From positions 1 through 64,000 of the forward strand of contig JAYMGJ010000285.1 of assembly GCA_037178675.1 (NCBI GenBank): a DNA stretch of 64,000 nt. The letters are read 5' to 3'. This document shows positions 36,778 through 47,800 of the stretch, piece by piece; the first letter of the stretch is position 1; each line of letters opens with the position of its first letter. A program made the translations under genes and the position numbers. The stretch is from Scleroderma bovista. Its lineage: Eukaryota > Basidiomycota > Agaricomycetes > Boletales > Sclerodermataceae. The notes under the pieces are model-generated. The model ran no database searches, had not been told where the DNA came from, and saw only the letters and a program-made list of their open reading frames with translations.

Positions 36778-37457
36778 TGTCAGAACCGGTTCCTCCGACG
36801 AACTCCGACACGAGTGGAGATAAGTGCGAAGGGTTGTCGACGACAGGCAGAGGAGATGCGGAGGTGTTGAGGACTTTGGCTTCAGCGTATGTGCTGCGCC
36901 CTTGTGATACCTGCGTCCTCTTATTTCAGAGGACTTAAGGACAGAGAGACGGAGGTCCGATGAAGGTCGGAGTTGCCAGAAGGCAGAGGAGACAGAGGTG
37001 AGTTCGCGGGAAGTATTCAAGATGATATTCAAACTGAGGGGCAATCCCCTCAGCGTTCAGAGTACTTATACTTTACATCGGATATGTACAGTAACCGAGA
37101 AGCGGAGAGAGACATAGCGGAGACGTAGCTAAGAGTCTGTGGATGACAAACAGATTAATAACATACACGGAACGGAGATCAGTGATAAGCATAACAGATC
37201 AAAAGGTTAACGGGACACAACTATGAGTAATCAGATCTAATCTAAAACGGGAACAAGGGAAACAGGAACAGAAGCAGAACGGAAGCATACAATAACCAGA
37301 GGTGTAAGCACGGAACTGTTTACTAAAAGGAGACGGAGCGTCAATTGTTGGAGCGGAGATGGATATGTAGCGTCGGAGGTGTCCGATTGCGATCGGACTT
37401 GAGTTTACAACAGTCTAGAGGCCTTGCAGAGTCACGAGGCGTCACACGGTCGTGACA
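36778..37457 (-). repeat. 3' LTR of Ty3 element
   Basis: 680 nt, TGTCA...TGACA ends. It matches 44124-44803 over its whole length with a limited number of substitutions and no length change. Confidence 0.95.
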
Positions 37458-37471
37458 GTATCCCCCCTTTA
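37458..37471 (-). promoter_or_regulatory. Polypurine tract for plus-strand priming
   Basis: Read on the minus strand this is AAAGGGGGGATAC directly before the 3' LTR, the expected place and composition for a retroelement polypurine tract. Confidence 0.75.
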
Positions 37472-37636
37472 GGGCCTGAACCCTTGAGGGCCTTTGCGCG
37501 TGTGGACTTCGCGATTTTGGCATTGTTCTGCTGAGATAAGCTTTTTGATCGGAGTTTGGAAGTTACCGTGAGCGTGTATAAGAGTGCGCCGCATGTTGTC
37601 CACATTTTTCAAACAACTTGTCCTTCTACCCCCAAC

Positions 37637-38896
37637 ATGACTTCTCAGCGCAACACACCTACCCCCTCGCAAGCCCAGCACCGTGAGTGGCAAGAAGCGG
37701 AGGACCATGAGCTGGTCACTGACTTGGAAGATGACGAGGTCGACACGGCAGCAAAGTCCATCGAGCGCGAGCGGAAGGAGGTGGCGAAGAAGGAGGCGGA
37801 GGCGGAACAACAGCGGAAGATCGAGGAGGCACGAGCGGAGGTACAGAGGAGGAAAGAGGTGAGTAGCGAACATAATGTTCGTTATGTGATACTGACGCGA
37901 GGGCGCCATGACAGGCGCACAGAGCCGAAGAGGCTTGTATGGCGGAGGAAGCGAAAGTGGAGGTAGCTCGCAGGGCAGAGGAGGAAGCGAAGGCAGAAGC
38001 AGCGTGTAAGGCGGAGGAGGAAAGAGAGCGCGAGAGGTGGATCGAGGCGCTGCAGGAGGCGCATATAGAGCGACAGAGACAGGAGTTCGAGGTGCGGAAG
38101 GCACAGGTGCAACAGTGGAGGTCACAGGCACAAGCGGAGGCCATCGCGGCTACACAAGGTAGTGGACAGGCAACGATGGCGGCACCAACGGTGGCGCAAG
38201 TAGTAAGGCGTTCCGCTTGCATAAGGTGCCGGGAGCACCTCAACAACCCAGTGGGGTGCATGGCTCAGGCGAGCTCAAAGGCGACGGCCTGTGCACGCTG
38301 CCAGGCTGCATGCAAATCGTGCTCATGGAGCATGGTAGGGAAGGCAGCGGAGGTGTTGACACCAGCGGGGAGCGCAACGGAGGGAAGCGGGAAGCCAGTG
38401 GAAAAGCGTGTGACGAAGAGGAGGTCGAGGACTGCAACGAATATGTCGCCAAGGGGCGGTGAGAAGCGCAAGAAAACCTGTACAACAATGGAGGAGGGTG
38501 AAGACAAGGAGGAGATGTTTGGGGTCCCAAAGGCGATGGTGGAGGAGCAGCGCAACACGCTGGGTATGCTTACCCAGTCACTAGCACAGCTGTCGGAGCG
38601 ATTGGCAGCCTCTGAGGTGCAGGAGAACGAGAGGCTCGAGATCGAGCGAGAGCGCTTGGTGCTCGGCGAGGAAGGACGAGAGGGTGGAGATGGAGAGGGC
38701 TCAATTGGAAATCGAGCAGCAGCGAGCGGAGGACATGTGGCGCCTTGGCACGTTGGTGCGGGCGCCCTTTGTCCAAGGGTCGTCGACGGGGTCGACGCGG
38801 AGGGAGTTGGAAGCGGCGAAGGCGACCGATGTCAAGAAGGGAGCAGAGGCGGATGATGAGTATGGTATGGCGGATGTGGAGGGAGAGGATGACTGA
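37637..38896 (+). pseudogene. Antisense coiled-coil/Cys-rich ORF inside Ty3 element
   Basis: Lies between the pol stop and the 3' LTR but on the opposite strand from gag-pol. Exon 1 is 37637-37858 (MTSQRNTPTPSQAQHREW...), followed by a GTGAGT...GACAG intron (37859-37914) and exon 2 from 37915. The protein is a highly charged coiled coil (KEVAKKEAEAEQQRKIEEA) with a Cys cluster (CIRCREHL, later CARCQAACKSCSW) and then a second coiled coil. Near 38660-38684 the frame must shift by one to reach the natural C-terminus (EMERAQLEIEQQRAEDMW...GEDD, stop 38894-38896), so this copy is probably broken. I know of comparable antisense or extra ORFs in some fungal Ty3 elements, but I cannot confirm homology here. 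Confidence 0.7.
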
Positions 38897-39005
38897 TGGA
38901 CTAACTATGTACATATATATTTTTTTTTGTACTACAATTTTGTTTGAATGGAATGTTTTGCGGACTTGAAAGGTATTGGGGTGAGTTCGGAGGTGACGGG
39001 GTGAC

Positions 39006-42000
39006 TCAGGCGGATTTGTGCGGACCAGGCTTGCCTGGGTACTTGTGATGGAAGTCTTCGACGAGCTCTGACGTGTGGTCGAGCTCAGTGGCGAGGAGCC
39101 ACAATGTTTCTTCATCAGTACTGGCGTAGCCAGCCCAGCGGACTAGGTAAAGGAGTTGGCAGTGGCGTCTTCTGCGGTCGATCTTGGAGTCTAGGATTTC
39201 TTTGACTTCATACTCAACTTCTCCGTCGACTTCGATTGGAGGTGGCGGAGATTGGACGCGGTTGGGAATACTGCTTTGGAGGGAGGTCTCTAGTTGAGAC
39301 ACGTGGAATACAGGGTGCACGGACTTCATGGTGTTGGGGAGTCGGAGCGTGAAGGAGAGCGATCCAGGCTTAGCTATTATCTTGAAGGGTCCGAAATTCT
39401 TGTCGGAGAGCTTCTTGGAGGGGCGCATAGACCTGAAATACTTCGCTTTCACATAGACTTCATCACCTATTTTAAAATCCGGCGGAGTTGATCTTTTCGC
39501 ATCTGTGGGGCCTTGGTAGCGCTGTTGCGCAAGGGCCATCTCAGAGCGGAGGAACTTGTGGAGTTCCTTGAGGTCGGAGGTATATTCTTGAGCGCGGGAA
39601 GAACTGAGGCCCAAGTCGGAGTTGACTGCGATGTCGGGGTGGTAGCCTTTGTTGGCGAAGAAGGGAGAGACACCAGTGGTTGCACTAGGGGAGTTGTTAA
39701 AAGCGAACTCCACGAGTGGGAGGAGTTCGGCCCAATTGTCTTGTTGATAGTTACAGTAGATTTGGAGATACTGTTCGAGTGTTTGGTTTGTCTGCTCAGT
39801 TTGACCATCTCCTTCTGGGTGATATCCAGAGGTGAAATGCAGGGTCATTCCGAGTGCTTTTCCAAGCGAGCGGAAGAAGTGGGAGACGAACTCTGAACCT
39901 CTGTCGGAGGTGACATGGGTGGGTACTCCGTGTTTGGAAAACACGTGCGCGACAAAGAGCTTGGCAAGCTCAGGGGAGGTGATGGTGTCGTAGGTCGGAA
40001 TGAATATTCCTTGCTTCGAGAGGCAGTCCACGATGACTAGGATGGAGGTGAATCCATCGGAGGAGGGTAGTTGCTCGATGAAGTCCATGGATATGGAATG
40101 CCATGGGCGAGTGGGGATCGGGAGCTGTTTTAGTAGGCCGTAGGGCCTGTGCCTAGGGACCTTAGCACGTCCGCAGGATGTGCAGGAACTTACGTAGTCT
40201 TTTACGAAGGTGCAGACACCTGGCCAGGTATATTCCCGGCAGACTAGTTCCAAGGTGCGGTTTTGGCCGAAGTGGCTGGAGAGCGTATGGTCATGCTTAT
40301 AGTGGAGGACTCTGAGGCAGAGGTTGTTAATGTCTGGCACGTAGATCCTATTGTCAAGGCAGAGTAAGCCTGTGTGGTCCGTTGACCACTGAGAATCGGA
40401 TGAGTCGGACTTGTGGCTGAGCGCGACGGGATTGGAAGGGAGAGCTGCGAGAATGTCTTTGTGGAGTTGTTCCACGTCAATGAGGATGGCAGCGCAGATT
40501 GCCGGAGCGAGGAGGATGGTTGCCCTAAGGGAGGACACGAGTTGTTCTTGGGTGAACATGGGTCGGAGGTTGTGTGGGTTGACCTGAGCGTAGTCCCTAT
40601 CCCCCTCTTTTGGGTAGACGTCCCAGCGTCTAGTGAGGGCATCGGGTTTAGCTCCGAGGCGTCCAGGGCGGAAGTGGATGGCAAGGTTGAACTGGGAGAG
40701 GTACTCCGACCAGCGGGCTTGACGGTGGGTCAAGACCTTGGAGCTGGAGAAATATTCCAAGTTCTTGTGGTCGGTGACCACATCAACCGGAGTGGCGGAG
40801 CCCTCAAGGTAGTGTCGCCAGTGCTTAAAAGCCTCGAAAATGGCCAAAAGCTCCTTGTCATGGGTGTCATAATTCAGCTCCGGAGCAGACAGAGTGCGTG
40901 AGTAGTACACGACAGGGCGGAGGACCTTGTCGGAGCCAGTGATGGAAAGGATTCCAGCAATGGCATAGTCTGAAGCATCGGTCTCCACAGTCAGCGGAGT
41001 GTCAGGGACCCAGTGGGTAAGGATAGGAGCGGAGGTGAAGGCCTTCTTCAGGAGGTTAAAGGCGGAGCGACAATCCTCACCAAAATTCCAAGGAATGTTT
41101 TTGCGGGTAAGCCACGTGAGAGGTACGACGATGTTGGAGTAGTTGAAGATGAAACAACGGTAGAAATTCGCAAAACCAAGGAAGGACTGGATGTCCTTCA
41201 CCTTGCGGGGTTCTGGCCAGTCGGAGATGGCTTTGACTTTGTCGGCGGACATGGAAAGGCCATCGGGGGAGAGGCAGAAGCCAAGGTATTCGGTAGAGGT
41301 GGTATGGAATTCGCATTTTTCCGGCTTAGCAAAGAGGTTATGCTTGCGGAGGCGTCGGAGGACTTTGCGGACATGCTTTTGCTGTGATTCGATGTCTTCA
41401 GAGTAGATAAGGATGTCGTCTAGGTAGACGACAACACAGACATCAAGCATGTCAGAGAGGATGCTGTTAACAAATCGCTGGAAAGCTGCAGGAGCATTAG
41501 TCAAGCCGAAAGGCATGACATTCCACTCGAAGGAACCGTACCGCGTGCGAAATGCGGTCTTCCATTCATCTCCTTCAGCGATGCGGACCAAATGGTACGC
41601 GTGGCGGAGATCGATCTTGGAGTAGATCTTTGCCTTGCTAGGAGAGTCAAGGAGGTCAGAGATGAGAGGGAGCGGATAGCGGTCTTTCTTTGATATTTTG
41701 TTCAGTCCTCGGTAATTGACGCAAAGGCGGAGTGATCCATCCTTTTTGCGGACGAACAGGACAGGAGCTCCATGAGCGGAGGTCGACTGTCGGATGAAGC
41801 CATAGGAGAGGTGCTCATCGATGAAGGTGCGGAGCGCCCCTAATTCAGTCTGTGAAAGGGAGTACACAGTACCCAGCGGAGGGCTTGCGCCCTCCTCCAA
41901 ATCGATTCGGAGGTCGTACTCGCGGTGCGGAGCAAGTGTAGTGGCTTTTGCTTTGCTGAAGACGTCAGCGAAGTCATGGTAGACTTCTGGCACAGTGGAG

Positions 42001-42734
42001 AGATTGGAAGGATCGACAGGAGTGGCAGTGGAGGCGGAGCGGAGCTTCGCGTCTTCTGGGCGGATGTACAGCGTGAAGTTGGTAGATCCCGTGAGTTTGC
42101 AAGCGCGCGCAAATGCAGCAGCGCCTATGAGCGAAACATAGGGAGCGGTCAACTGAGGCGAGTCGGAGTCGGAGGGCGGAGATGAGTCCTCAGGTGGCGG
42201 AGCCGTGCAGGCAGATGCGGAGGCGGACTCGACAGAAGGAGGTACTGGGGATGCGGGCATTCGCAGTGTGCTTTTACGGAATTTGATGTGACCCAAAACC
42301 CAGTCAATCAACGGATTGTAGTGGGTGAGCCAGCTATGTCCGAGGACCAGCACACAGGAGGAATCCAGCGGAGTTACGTAGAATGTTTCGGAGTTGACTT
42401 CGCCTGTGGAGAACTGAATGTCGAGTTTGATGGCTTTGATAATGAAGGTGTTCGTGGAACCGTCTAGGAGGCGGAGTTCAAGCGGAGTGATCGCGTAGGT
42501 TTCAAGAGAGTGTTTATTAACAAAATTGCTATCTATGAAACAATGGCTAGAGCCAGAGTCAACGAGAGCGGAGACAGGAGGAATAGCGACAGGGGACGTA
42601 ATGGAAACGGAGGGCATAAGGGAGTTGGGATCGGAGAGAGCGGACACGTTGAGGCGTAACTCCGTAGGTGCACAGTCGGAGTCAACGCAACCCCCAGATT
42701 GTGTGGAGTTCTGGGAGCTGCTGTCTAATTTTTT
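39006..42734 (-). CDS. Ty3 pol polyprotein (PR-RT-RH-IN-chromodomain)
   Basis: An uninterrupted frame of over 1,200 codons. The frame is open back through the gag stop into the -1 slippery site, so no separate ATG is needed. Protease: LVDSGSSHCFID. Reverse transcriptase: YLDDILIYS at about 41413-41430, preceded by the NVMPFGLTNAPAAFQ block. RNase H: ETDASDYAIAG (about 40965-40985). Integrase: HHCC finger ending CTSCGRAKVP, then the DDE core with SMDFIEQLP and TSDRGSEF. The C-terminus is a chromodomain (EVEYEVKEILDSKI, then LYLVRWAGY), which in chromoviruses steers integration to marked chromatin. No stops or frameshifts, so pol looks functional. Confidence 0.95.
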   Translation of the reverse strand, partial: KKLDSSSQNSTQSGGCVDSDCAPTELRLNVSALSDPNSLMPSVSITSPVAIPPVSALVDSGSSHCFIDSNFVNKHSLETYAITPLELRLLDGSTNTFIIKAIKLDIQFSTGEVNSETFYVTPLDSSCVLVLGHSWLTHYNPLIDWVLGHIKFRKSTLRMPASPVPPSVESASASACTAPPPEDSSPPSDSDSPQLTAPYVSLIGAAAFARACKLTGSTNFTLYIRPEDAKLRSASTATPVDPSNLSTVPEVYHDFADVFSKAKATTLAPHREYDLRIDLEEGASPPLGTVYSLSQTELGALRTFIDEHLSYGFIRQSTSAHGAPVLFVRKKDGSLRLCVNYRGLNKISKKDRYPLPLISDLLDSPSKAKIYSKIDLRHAYHLVRIAEGDEWKTAFRTRYGSFEWNVMPFGLTNAPAAFQRFVNSILSDMLDVCVVVYLDDILIYSEDIESQQKHVRKVLRRLRKHNLFAKPEKCEFHTTSTEYLGFCLSPDGLSMSADKVKAISDWPEPRKVKDIQSFLGFANFYRCFIFNYSNIVVPLTWLTRKNIPWNFGEDCRSAFNLLKKAFTSAPILTHWVPDTPLTVETDASDYAIAGILSITGSDKVLRPVVYYSRTLSAPELNYDTHDKELLAIFEAFKHWRHYLEGSATPVDVVTDHKNLEYFSSSKVLTHRQARWSEYLSQFNLAIHFRPGRLGAKPDALTRRWDVYPKEGDRDYAQVNPHNLRPMFTQEQLVSSLRATILLAPAICAAILIDVEQLHKDILAALPSNPVALSHKSDSSDSQWSTDHTGLLCLDNRIYVPDINNLCLRVLHYKHDHTLSSHFGQNRTLELVCREYTWPGVCTFVKDYVSSCTSCGRAKVPRHRPYGLLKQLPIPTRPWHSISMDFIEQLPSSDGFTSILVIVDCLSKQGIFIPTYDTITSPELAKLFVAHVFSKHGVPTHVTSDRGSEFVSHFFRSLGKALGMTLHFTSGYHPEGDGQTEQTNQTLEQYLQIYCNYQQDNWAELLPLVEFAFNNSPSATTGVSPFFANKGYHPDIAVNSDLGLSSSRAQEYTSDLKELHKFLRSEMALAQQRYQGPTDAKRSTPPDFKIGDEVYVKAKYFRSMRPSKKLSDKNFGPFKIIAKPGSLSFTLRLPNTMKSVHPVFHVSQLETSLQSSIPNRVQSPPPPIEVDGEVEYEVKEILDSKIDRRRRHCQLLYLVRWAGYASTDEETLWLLATELDHTSELVEDFHHKYPGKPGPHKSA

Positions 42735-44078
42735 GACTCCACAGCAGCAGAAGTCACGGCCTTGGCAGCGCAGGCCTTGGCCTTAGAGCTCTTCGAGGTG
42801 GACTTAGGACAGTCCCTGGCCATATGGCCGGGTTGTCCGCAGAACATGCAAAGCTTGTCTTTGATGCACCGCTGGCGCTCTTCCTCGGTCAACTTGCCAT
42901 CTTTCCCAAGATGGGCGGGGGTTTCGGAGGAGGCGGGCTTGGCGCTGGAGGAGCTCTTCAACTTGTCGGAGCTCTTGTTCTTGTTGTCCTTCTCCTTGGT
43001 TTTACCCTTGGAGTCGGAGGAGGTGCCTTTGGGGGCGGAGTTGGACAACGAGGAGGTGGAAGTCTTGGTTTGGCGCGCAACTTCAGATTTGCGCTCCCAG
43101 TACCTGGCATCGATGGTCTGCGTGAGAGTGTGGTATCCATCCAGGGTGCGGGGTTTGCCAATGTGAGAGATTTCGTCCTTGATGCGGTCGGGGAGACCGC
43201 TGTAGAAGATGTGGCAGAGAGCGCCATCGCCGTAGCCACGTACTTGGCCAGCGAGGCGGTTAAACTCAACCACATACTTGTTGATTTTCTGTCCTTCCTT
43301 CATGGACAGGTTGTCCAACTGATGTTTGGCGTCTCCGACGGGGTCATGCGGGCCGAAGTTGGACTTCAGTTCAGAGATGAACTGTGCGTAGTTGTCCATC
43401 CATAGCGGACGGGCACAGGGATTGGCGGAGTTGAGTAGGTCCGGTTCAAACCACTTGAGGGCCATGCCCTTTAGGTACGACTGCGCGAAGGTGACCCTAG
43501 CGTGGTCGGAGGCGAAAGCCTTGGGGCGATCCTGAAAGTTCAGTTCGCACTGAACAAGGAAGGCGCAGAGCTTGCACGGATCAGTTCCTGTCGAACGTGT
43601 CAGGTTCGCAGACTTTGGTGCGACCAGAAGAGGAGTCGCGGTCGGCAGATGCCATAGCGACTTTGGTCAGCGCCTGGACCGCTTGTGTGAATAGGAGCAG
43701 TGGGTCCGGAGTCAGAGTTGAGGCGGAAGGGATAGGGGAGTCTGGTAGCGGGACATCTGGTGGGTTGGGGGAAGGCGGGTTGCTATCTCCGCCGCCACCA
43801 CCATCGCCACCAGGGTAGCTGTCACTGTAGATGTCCAAGGCGTTGTCGAAACGATGCGTGGAGTAAACTCCAGACTCGTTGGGGCGGTGCGGAGCGGGGG
43901 TTGGAGTAGTGGGATCGGGGGCGGGAGCCCCAGGCGGAGTATTGCGATTGGAGAAGGAGAGGAACTCTCCTTCTTCGGCCAAGTCATTTCGGGAAGTGGA
44001 GGGCGCATTGAGCGCCTCCTGGCACTCTTCGAGCGCACGAGACTGAGCACGGGTAGTTATGATTGAGCAACTAGTCAT
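42725..44078 (-). pseudogene. Ty3 gag with one-base frameshift
   Basis: Starts at ATG 44078 (MTSCSIITTRAQSRALEECQ). The first frame stops at 43581-43583 in the sequence after CEPDTFD. One surplus base near 43588-43592 explains this, because the capsid reading continues directly in the next frame (FLVQCELNFQDRP, then MALKWFEP) to the nucleocapsid knuckle CMFCGQPGHMARDC and a Lys/Ser-rich tail, ending at TAG 42725-42727. Gag packages the element RNA; this copy could not make full-length capsid unless the extra base is an assembly error. The tail overlaps the slippery site for pol. Confidence 0.88.
42728..42734 (-). promoter_or_regulatory. -1 ribosomal frameshift heptamer at gag end
   Basis: On the minus strand the last gag codons read TCA AAA AAT TAG, containing A AAA AAT, which fits the X XXY YYZ form. 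The pol frame is exactly -1 relative to gag and is open from this point through the pol ORF. The heptamer lies right before the gag stop. Confidence 0.7.
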
Positions 44079-44123
44079 GGTTGAGAGTAATTAGCAGGTG
44101 TGCAAGAGTGAGTTCGAATATAC

Positions 44124-44803
44124 TGTCAGAACCGGTTCCTCTGACGAACTCCAACACGAGTGGAGATAAGTGCGAAGGGTTGTTGACGACAGGTGGAGGA
44201 GATGCGGAGGTGTTGAGGACTTTGGCTTCAGCGTATGTGCTGTGCCCTTGCGATACCTGTGTCCTCTTATTTCGGAGGACTTAAGGACAGAGAGACGGAG
44301 GTCCGACGAAGGTCGGAGTTGCCAGAAGGCAGAGGAGACAGAGGAGAGTTCACGGGAAGTATTCAAGATGATATTCGAACTGAGGGACAATCCCCTCAGC
44401 GTTCGGAGTACTTATACTTTACATTGGATATGTACAGTAACCGAGAAGCGGAGAGAGACATAGCAGAGACGTAGCTAAGAGTCTGCGGATGACAAACGGA
44501 TGAATAACATACACGGAACGGAGATCAGTGATAAGCGTAACGGATCAAAAGGTTAACGGGACACAACTATGAGTAATCAGATCTAATCTAAAACGGGAAC
44601 AAGGGAAACAGGAACAGAAGCGGAACGGAAGCATACAATAACCGGAGGCGTAAGTGCGGAACTGTTTACTAAAAGGAGACGGAGCATCAATTGTCGGAGC
44701 GGAGATGGATACGTAGCGTCGGAGGTGTCCGATTGCGATTGGACTTGAGTTTACAACAGTCTAGAGGCCTTGCGGAGTCACGAGGCGTCACGCAGTCGTG
44801 ACA
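44124..44803 (-). repeat. 5' LTR of Ty3 element
   Basis: 680 nt, same ends as the 3' LTR; followed by the target-site copy ATGTC at 44804-44808. Confidence 0.95.
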
Positions 44804-47800
44804 ATGTCTACCACACAGTACATTAGGTCAATGATCTTTTGTACACGGTGATGACTTACCTTCCGTGCAACGAACACCTTGCACTGATAAACCCATTGTG
44901 ACTTCACTTTGTACACACTGAGACCCTCGAGGGGTATTCCTTATCCATTTCATGTGGAGCTGGGTCACATTGCATGTCTAGAACGCGGTACATTAGGTCA
45001 ATGATTTTTTCTACATAGTGGCGACTTACCATCCGTGCGATAAGGATCCTCCAAGGGCAGGCATTCACTGGATCCACACTCAGGCCTATCTTGATCATGC
45101 AGAGATTTCATTTCTATGAAATATAGATTAGTATATTGAAAGTGACCCTTGCAGCAACTTACGTTTGGCGCATTGGGGCTGTTCCTTCTCCATATCACGT
45201 TGAGCTGTGTCACAGGGCGCCTCTACAGAGCAGTACATTAGGTGGAAGCTGATTTGTTAGTGACGACTCACGTTTCATGTGACGAGAGCAAGGAACTTGT
45301 GCTGCTGCAGAGGGTCCACTGAGCTGACAAACATGGATGTTATGTGTAACAACTTACATGCGTCAGGGTGAGGTCCTTCAGAGGCTCATGGCACCTGAGA
45401 GGAATGTGGGGGGTGTGGTAGTTGGGTCACTGCAGAGGGTCCACTGAGTGGCAAACAGGGATTTTATGGGTGATGACTTATGCCCATTGAGACAAGCGTC
45501 CTCAGAGGCTCGTGGCACCTGAAAGGAATGCGGAGGGTGTGATAGTTGCATCGCTGCAGAGGGTCCACTGAGCGAACAAACAGGGATTTTATGTGCGACG
45601 ACTTACGTGCATTGAGATGAGCATCCTCAGAGGCTCGTGCCGGCTGAGGTGGAGGGTGCGGTTGTTGCATCACTGCAGAGGGTCCACTGAACTGACAAAC
45701 AGGGATTTTATGTGCGACAACTTATGCGCATTGAGACGAGCATCCTCAGAGGCTCGTGCAGGCTGAGGTGGAGGGTGCGGTTGTTGCATCACTGCAGAGG
45801 GTCCACTGAACTGACAAACAGGGATTTTATGTGCGACAACTTACGTGCATCGAGACGAGCATCCTCAGAGGCTCATGCAGGCTGAGGTGGAGGGTGCGGT
45901 TGTTGCATCGCTGCAGAGGGTCCACTGAACTGACAAACAGGGATTTTATGTGCGATGACTTACGCGCATTGGGACAAGCATCCTTGGAGGCTTGTGGCAC
46001 CTGAGCTGAATGTGGGGAGAGTGGTAGTTGCATTTCTGTAGTGGGTCCACTGAGCTAACAAACACAGATTTCATTTGTGATGACTTACATGTGTTGAGAC
46101 AAGCGCGTTCAGAGTCTCCCAGTATCTTAGATAAATGTGTGGTTGTTCTCATGGCAGACCTAGCTTCCACGACACGACCGAGAGTTCCTGACTGACCCTC
46201 ACAGCTGTTGGTTTTTGGCTCATCCTCACCAGAAGAGTCGGTGTCAAGCGGCGAGTTAATTCGAAACCTAGCTTTTCTGGTCTGTGAGGATCATTGCATG
46301 CCCTTGGAGAGTTCTCTGGTGCCCTTATCTGCCAAGGATGCTGTTCTTTTCACAGGACACGATGAATCCTGGTGGGTTGCCTTGCGCTTGTGTGTATATG
46401 GAGCTTGCTCCTCCATAGGACTGGTGTTGGTGCTGCCGTTGGTGGGTGCCCCATGTTCATCACCAACATTTTCTTCCAGGATGTAGTCAGAATCAGAGGT
46501 GTCCTGAATGGTGATAACACTTGGTCCTCTTGTCGTCGCCTTGCCTGCCTTTTTAGTAATGATAACCTCTACCTTCTTTCGCCCAAGCGTGGCTTTTGGC
46601 AACCTAATCAGCAGTGGTGAGTCTGTCTCTTCATCTACATTGGCTACGGATCCTTTCACTCCTTTGTGCTTCGTAGAGCGGAGTTGCATTGGCACTGGCG
46701 AAGGTGACAAGTTGGAAGGATCTTCAATGTCACTGTCGGGGTCTGTCTTCAAAGCAGAAGGTTTCCCACCCCCAACCTGCTTCCTAATCCATGTCTTGGC
46801 TGTATTAGGTAGGCGTGCTGGCCCTTCATAATCTACCTTGCCATTGAAGAAAACCCTTTTGCCTCTCAGTGAGTTTGAATCTGATAATGGTGGGGCACCA
46901 TGGATGACTGGGATTTTGGATGCAAGGAGGTCCACTAGTTATAAATTAGCATTTATAGCCACCAGCACAACATCAACACTCACTCTTTTTGTTTGGCATT
47001 GACTTGAAATGTAACCTGTAAGGGCCAGTGTCACGGAGGGCTGTGATTACCTGTGCAGATTCCAAAACAGTCAGGTCTGATACTCCCTTAGGTTTGCTAT
47101 GTGAAGCACGCTCTTGTCCAGGGAACAGCACTGCATTTGGCCAATGAATGCAGACGAGTGCATGCTGACCCAGCTTCCCCGAGGCCCACATGTGGCCATG
47201 ACCTTCTGAGACCCCATCAGCACCATGTTCTTGGCTTTGAGTAATGCAACAAACCAATTTGTGAAGTGAGAAGCTTCTTTACAAGCTTGTGGTCCTCTCG
47301 CTCATCGCTTGCATTGTCCAGAGTATGGTCACCACTATCTAATGTGAGATCAACAACGTCAGGTCCCACCTCACTGTGTTCCTTCGCTTTACCCTTAGTG
47401 TTTGACCTGTCTTGGTCAAATGAGTCTGTAACACACGCCAGAGACAATCGGTTGCTGACAAGACCACCGCAACGTGAGAATGTGAATCAGAAGAGGACAG
47501 TGGAGCATACTATATGTGTGCTTTGAAATGACCAATTATGGCATCCGAGTCAGCACAACAACACTCCAAGAAAAACTATGTATACCCAGTTGTATCTTGT
47601 ATCAGTGAATTATAAGCATATGAATTAAGTACTTACATCCTCTGCACCAGGCATAGTGTATGAATATCCCAGCGAGGCATCTTGGTTGACAATGCTTCCT
47701 GCCATAACAAATGCTGCTTCGATGCCATGGGTCTTTGACAGAGCAGCGAACTGGAGTATGGTTAGCTGTGCTTGCTATGCTGCTGCATAACGACTCACCA

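Larger units (their letters stand above)
36778..44803 (-). mobile_element. Ty3/gypsy chromovirus, full length, minus orientation
   Basis: Two 680-nt LTRs (36778-37457 and 44124-44803), each starting TGTCAGAACC and ending CGTGACA, flank gag and pol on the minus strand. A 5-bp target duplication ATGTC lies at 36773-36777 and 44804-44808. A polypurine tract adjoins the 3' LTR. Pol order is protease, RT, RNase H, integrase, chromodomain, which places it with the chromoviruses. The LTRs are near-identical by eye with scattered substitutions, so insertion is fairly recent, but g​ag carries a one-base frameshift. A canonical tRNA 3'-end primer site (TGG...) was not found next to the 5' LTR; the sequence there begins GTATTCGAACTCACTC. 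Confidence 0.95.

Noticed and set aside
39294..43405. Plus-strand ORFs opposite Ty3 gag-pol
   Set aside because: They are shadows of the strong minus-strand coding frame; only the ORF at 37637-38896 lies outside it.
45302..46090. CRISPR-like periodic repeat
   Set aside because: Eukaryotic context; whole modules of about 120 bp are repeated, not short repeats with unique spacers.
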